In this document: positions 12,825-13,756 of the stretch, piece after piece
How the letters are laid out: each line of letters opens with the position of its first letter
How positions within the stretch are numbered: the stretch's first letter is position 1
Origin: Gammaproteobacteria bacterium
Lineage (GTDB): Bacteria; Pseudomonadota; Gammaproteobacteria; SZUA-229
DNA length: 13,756 nt
NCBI GenBank assembly: GCA_026197015.1
Contig: JAPHRB010000134.1
Location: 1-13,756, forward strand
Direction: 5' to 3'
Notes under the pieces: generated by a model
Told to the model about the DNA's origin: nothing
Databases searched by the model: none
What the model saw: only the letters and a program-made list of their open reading frames with translations
Made by a program: the position numbers and the translations under genes

Positions 12825-12894
12825 AGCTATCCAATATCAGAATACGCTAATATTCAGGATAATAACCTAACCCCTTTATCTCAGGAGATTCCCA

Positions 12895-13458
12895 ATGACT
12901 CGTTTACTGTTCATTGTTATAACATTCATGCTCTCACCCGCTTTTGCTGACAACCAGCAGAAAGAGCTTGCCGGAAAAAGTAAAGCGGCAGTACAGGAGT
13001 TTATGGGCCAGCTAAAAGGTGAATTACAAACATCAATGAAATCAGGCGGCCCCATTAAAGCAGTAGAAGTATGTAAAGAAAAAGCACCTCTTATTGCTAA
13101 AAATTTATCTGAAAAATACGGCTGGAAAATTGCTAGAACCAGCTTAAAAACACGTAACTCAAATAATGCTCCTGACGCCTGGGAAACTAAAGTACTACAT
13201 GATTTTGAAAAACGTAAACAAAATGGTGAGCAAGTTAAACCAATGGCTTATTTTGAAACTGTAAATGAAAATGGCGTTAAATCATTTCGTTTTATGAAAG
13301 CGATTCCTACTGGTAAAGCCTGCCTGAGTTGCCATGGTGACAATTTAGACGCGGCATTAACTGCGAAACTGGATAGTAATTACCCTAATGATAAAGCCAG
13401 AGGTTTTAAAGTGGGTGATATTCGTGGCGCATTTACAATTACCCAGCCACTTAACTAG
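12895..13458 (+). CDS. Periplasmic Tll0287-like (DUF3365) haem c protein
   Basis: This 187-residue secreted protein carries one covalent haem. The N-terminus MTRLLFIVITFMLSPAFA is a Sec signal with likely cleavage after AFA (18). The haem c motif CLSCH is at 143-147. In the cyanobacterial protein Tll0287, which gives the family its name, the haem is held by His of CxxCH and a distant Cys in a PAS-like fold; Cys60 in KAVEVCKEKAP is the matching candidate here. The end IRGAFTITQPL is typical of the family. Such proteins are thought to sense redox state or ligands, or to carry electrons. CAGGAGA about 7 nt before ATG 12895 is a strong ribosome site. It follows the Crp/Fnr gene by 80 bp and probably has its own FNR-dependent promoter. 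Confidence 0.92.
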   Translation: MTRLLFIVITFMLSPAFADNQQKELAGKSKAAVQEFMGQLKGELQTSMKSGGPIKAVEVCKEKAPLIAKNLSEKYGWKIARTSLKTRNSNNAPDAWETKVLHDFEKRKQNGEQVKPMAYFETVNENGVKSFRFMKAIPTGKACLSCHGDNLDAALTAKLDSNYPNDKARGFKVGDIRGAFTITQPLN

Positions 13459-13472
13459 TTAACTTTTTACAG

Positions 13473-13529
13473 CAGCGGGTTTGCATTAGCAGCATAGGTA
13501 ACGAACACCTGTAACATGCAAAACCGCTG
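13473..13529. terminator. Long imperfect stem-loop after the haem protein gene
   Basis: CAGCGGGTTTGCAT (13473-13486) and ATGCAAAACCGCTG (13516-13529) pair at 13 of 14 positions around 29 nt, inside which AGGT (13496-13499) and ACCT (13507-13510) can pair again. It begins 15 nt after the stop. There is no T-run after the stem on the + strand; on the - strand the stem is followed by a few A. It may be a structured 3' end or an inserted palindromic repeat rather than a classical terminator. Confidence 0.45.
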
Positions 13530-13681
13530 ACTTCATCGCCATTCACCATTAGCACGATTAATTAACAACAAAGTCGGATAATTTAAATATAAGTACATTA
13601 TTGAGCATGTTCACATAAAGCTCGAGATAATCACGATAGAATCAGGCACACAAAGACTTCTAACTATCTCAGGTTATAAAA
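13530..13681. other. Short AT-rich gap before the lipoprotein gene
   Basis: This gap separates the stem-loop from the lipoprotein start. Apart from AT-rich stretches such as GATAATTTAAATATAAG that could hold a promoter, I see nothing definite in it. Confidence 0.4.
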
Positions 13682-13756
13682 ATGATTAATACCACGAAAA
13701 TAGCGCTTATTTCAATAATCTCAGTTTATCTAACATTAACAGGCTGCAGCAGTGAC
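13682..13756 (+). CDS. Lipoprotein, N-terminus only (cut by window end)
   Basis: Twenty-five codons are visible: a short N-region with one Lys, a hydrophobic core IALISIISVYL, and the lipobox L-T-G-C (19-22). Signal peptidase II would cleave before Cys22, and the following Ser-Ser suggests sorting to the outer membrane rather than retention in the inner one. CAGG about 8 nt before the ATG is an acceptable ribosome site. The mature protein lies outside the window, so its function cannot be given. Confidence 0.7.
   Translation, partial: MINTTKIALISIISVYLTLTGCSSD

Noticed and set aside
13473..13529. Integron attC site
   Set aside because: The RYYYAAC and GTTRRRY core sites are not in the right places, and no integrase or cassette array is present.

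Overview
The window looks like a chromosomal segment of a moderately AT-rich gammaproteobacterium. The evidence is a FadE-type long acyl-CoA dehydrogenase, a FadB/FadJ-type fused hydratase/dehydrogenase, a BarA-like tripartite kinase, an FNR-type regulator and intergenic palindromes of the GTTCCCACGC...GCGTGGGAAC kind. No phage, integrase, transposase, CRISPR, tRNA or rRNA gene is visible.

Bases 1-5586 (+) are a fatty-acid beta-oxidation block. A FadE-type dehydrogenase, cut by the left edge, overlaps a thiolase by 4 bp. After a 241-bp gap that holds two palindromic repeats comes a bifunctional enoyl-CoA hydratase/3-hydroxyacyl-CoA dehydrogenase. Together they cover every step of the cycle after acyl-CoA activation. 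Bases 5587-6074 have no gene and carry three copies of a short palindromic repeat.

Bases 6075-9084 are a signalling block. A single-domain response regulator (+) converges on, and overlaps by 13 bp, a tripartite hybrid histidine kinase (-). The kinase is translationally coupled to an upstream small membrane protein made of two tandem YgaP-type (DUF2892) units. Bases 9318-11123 (-) hold a SLAC1/TehA-type transporter, a secreted rhodanese and a doubtful 73-codon ORF. The transporter, secreted rhodanese and DUF2892 protein suggest sulfur or oxyanion handling, but no substrate can be read from the sequence.

Bases 11342-13458 (+) are a redox block: an archaeal-like Prx6-type peroxiredoxin, a perfect intrinsic terminator, a Crp/Fnr regulator with an FNR-like recognition helix, and a periplasmic Tll0287-like haem c protein. 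The control sites fit these products. A perfect match to the OxyR element ATAGntnnnanCTAT lies upstream of the peroxiredoxin. FNR-like boxes (8 of 10 matches each) lie upstream of the transporter and of the haem protein, the latter at about -42 from a plausible -10. The right edge cuts a new lipoprotein gene just after its lipobox.

The two most interesting ideas are a small FNR/OxyR-controlled redox regulon and a sensor kinase coupled to a tandem DUF2892 membrane protein next to a split transporter/rhodanese locus. Both are inferences.
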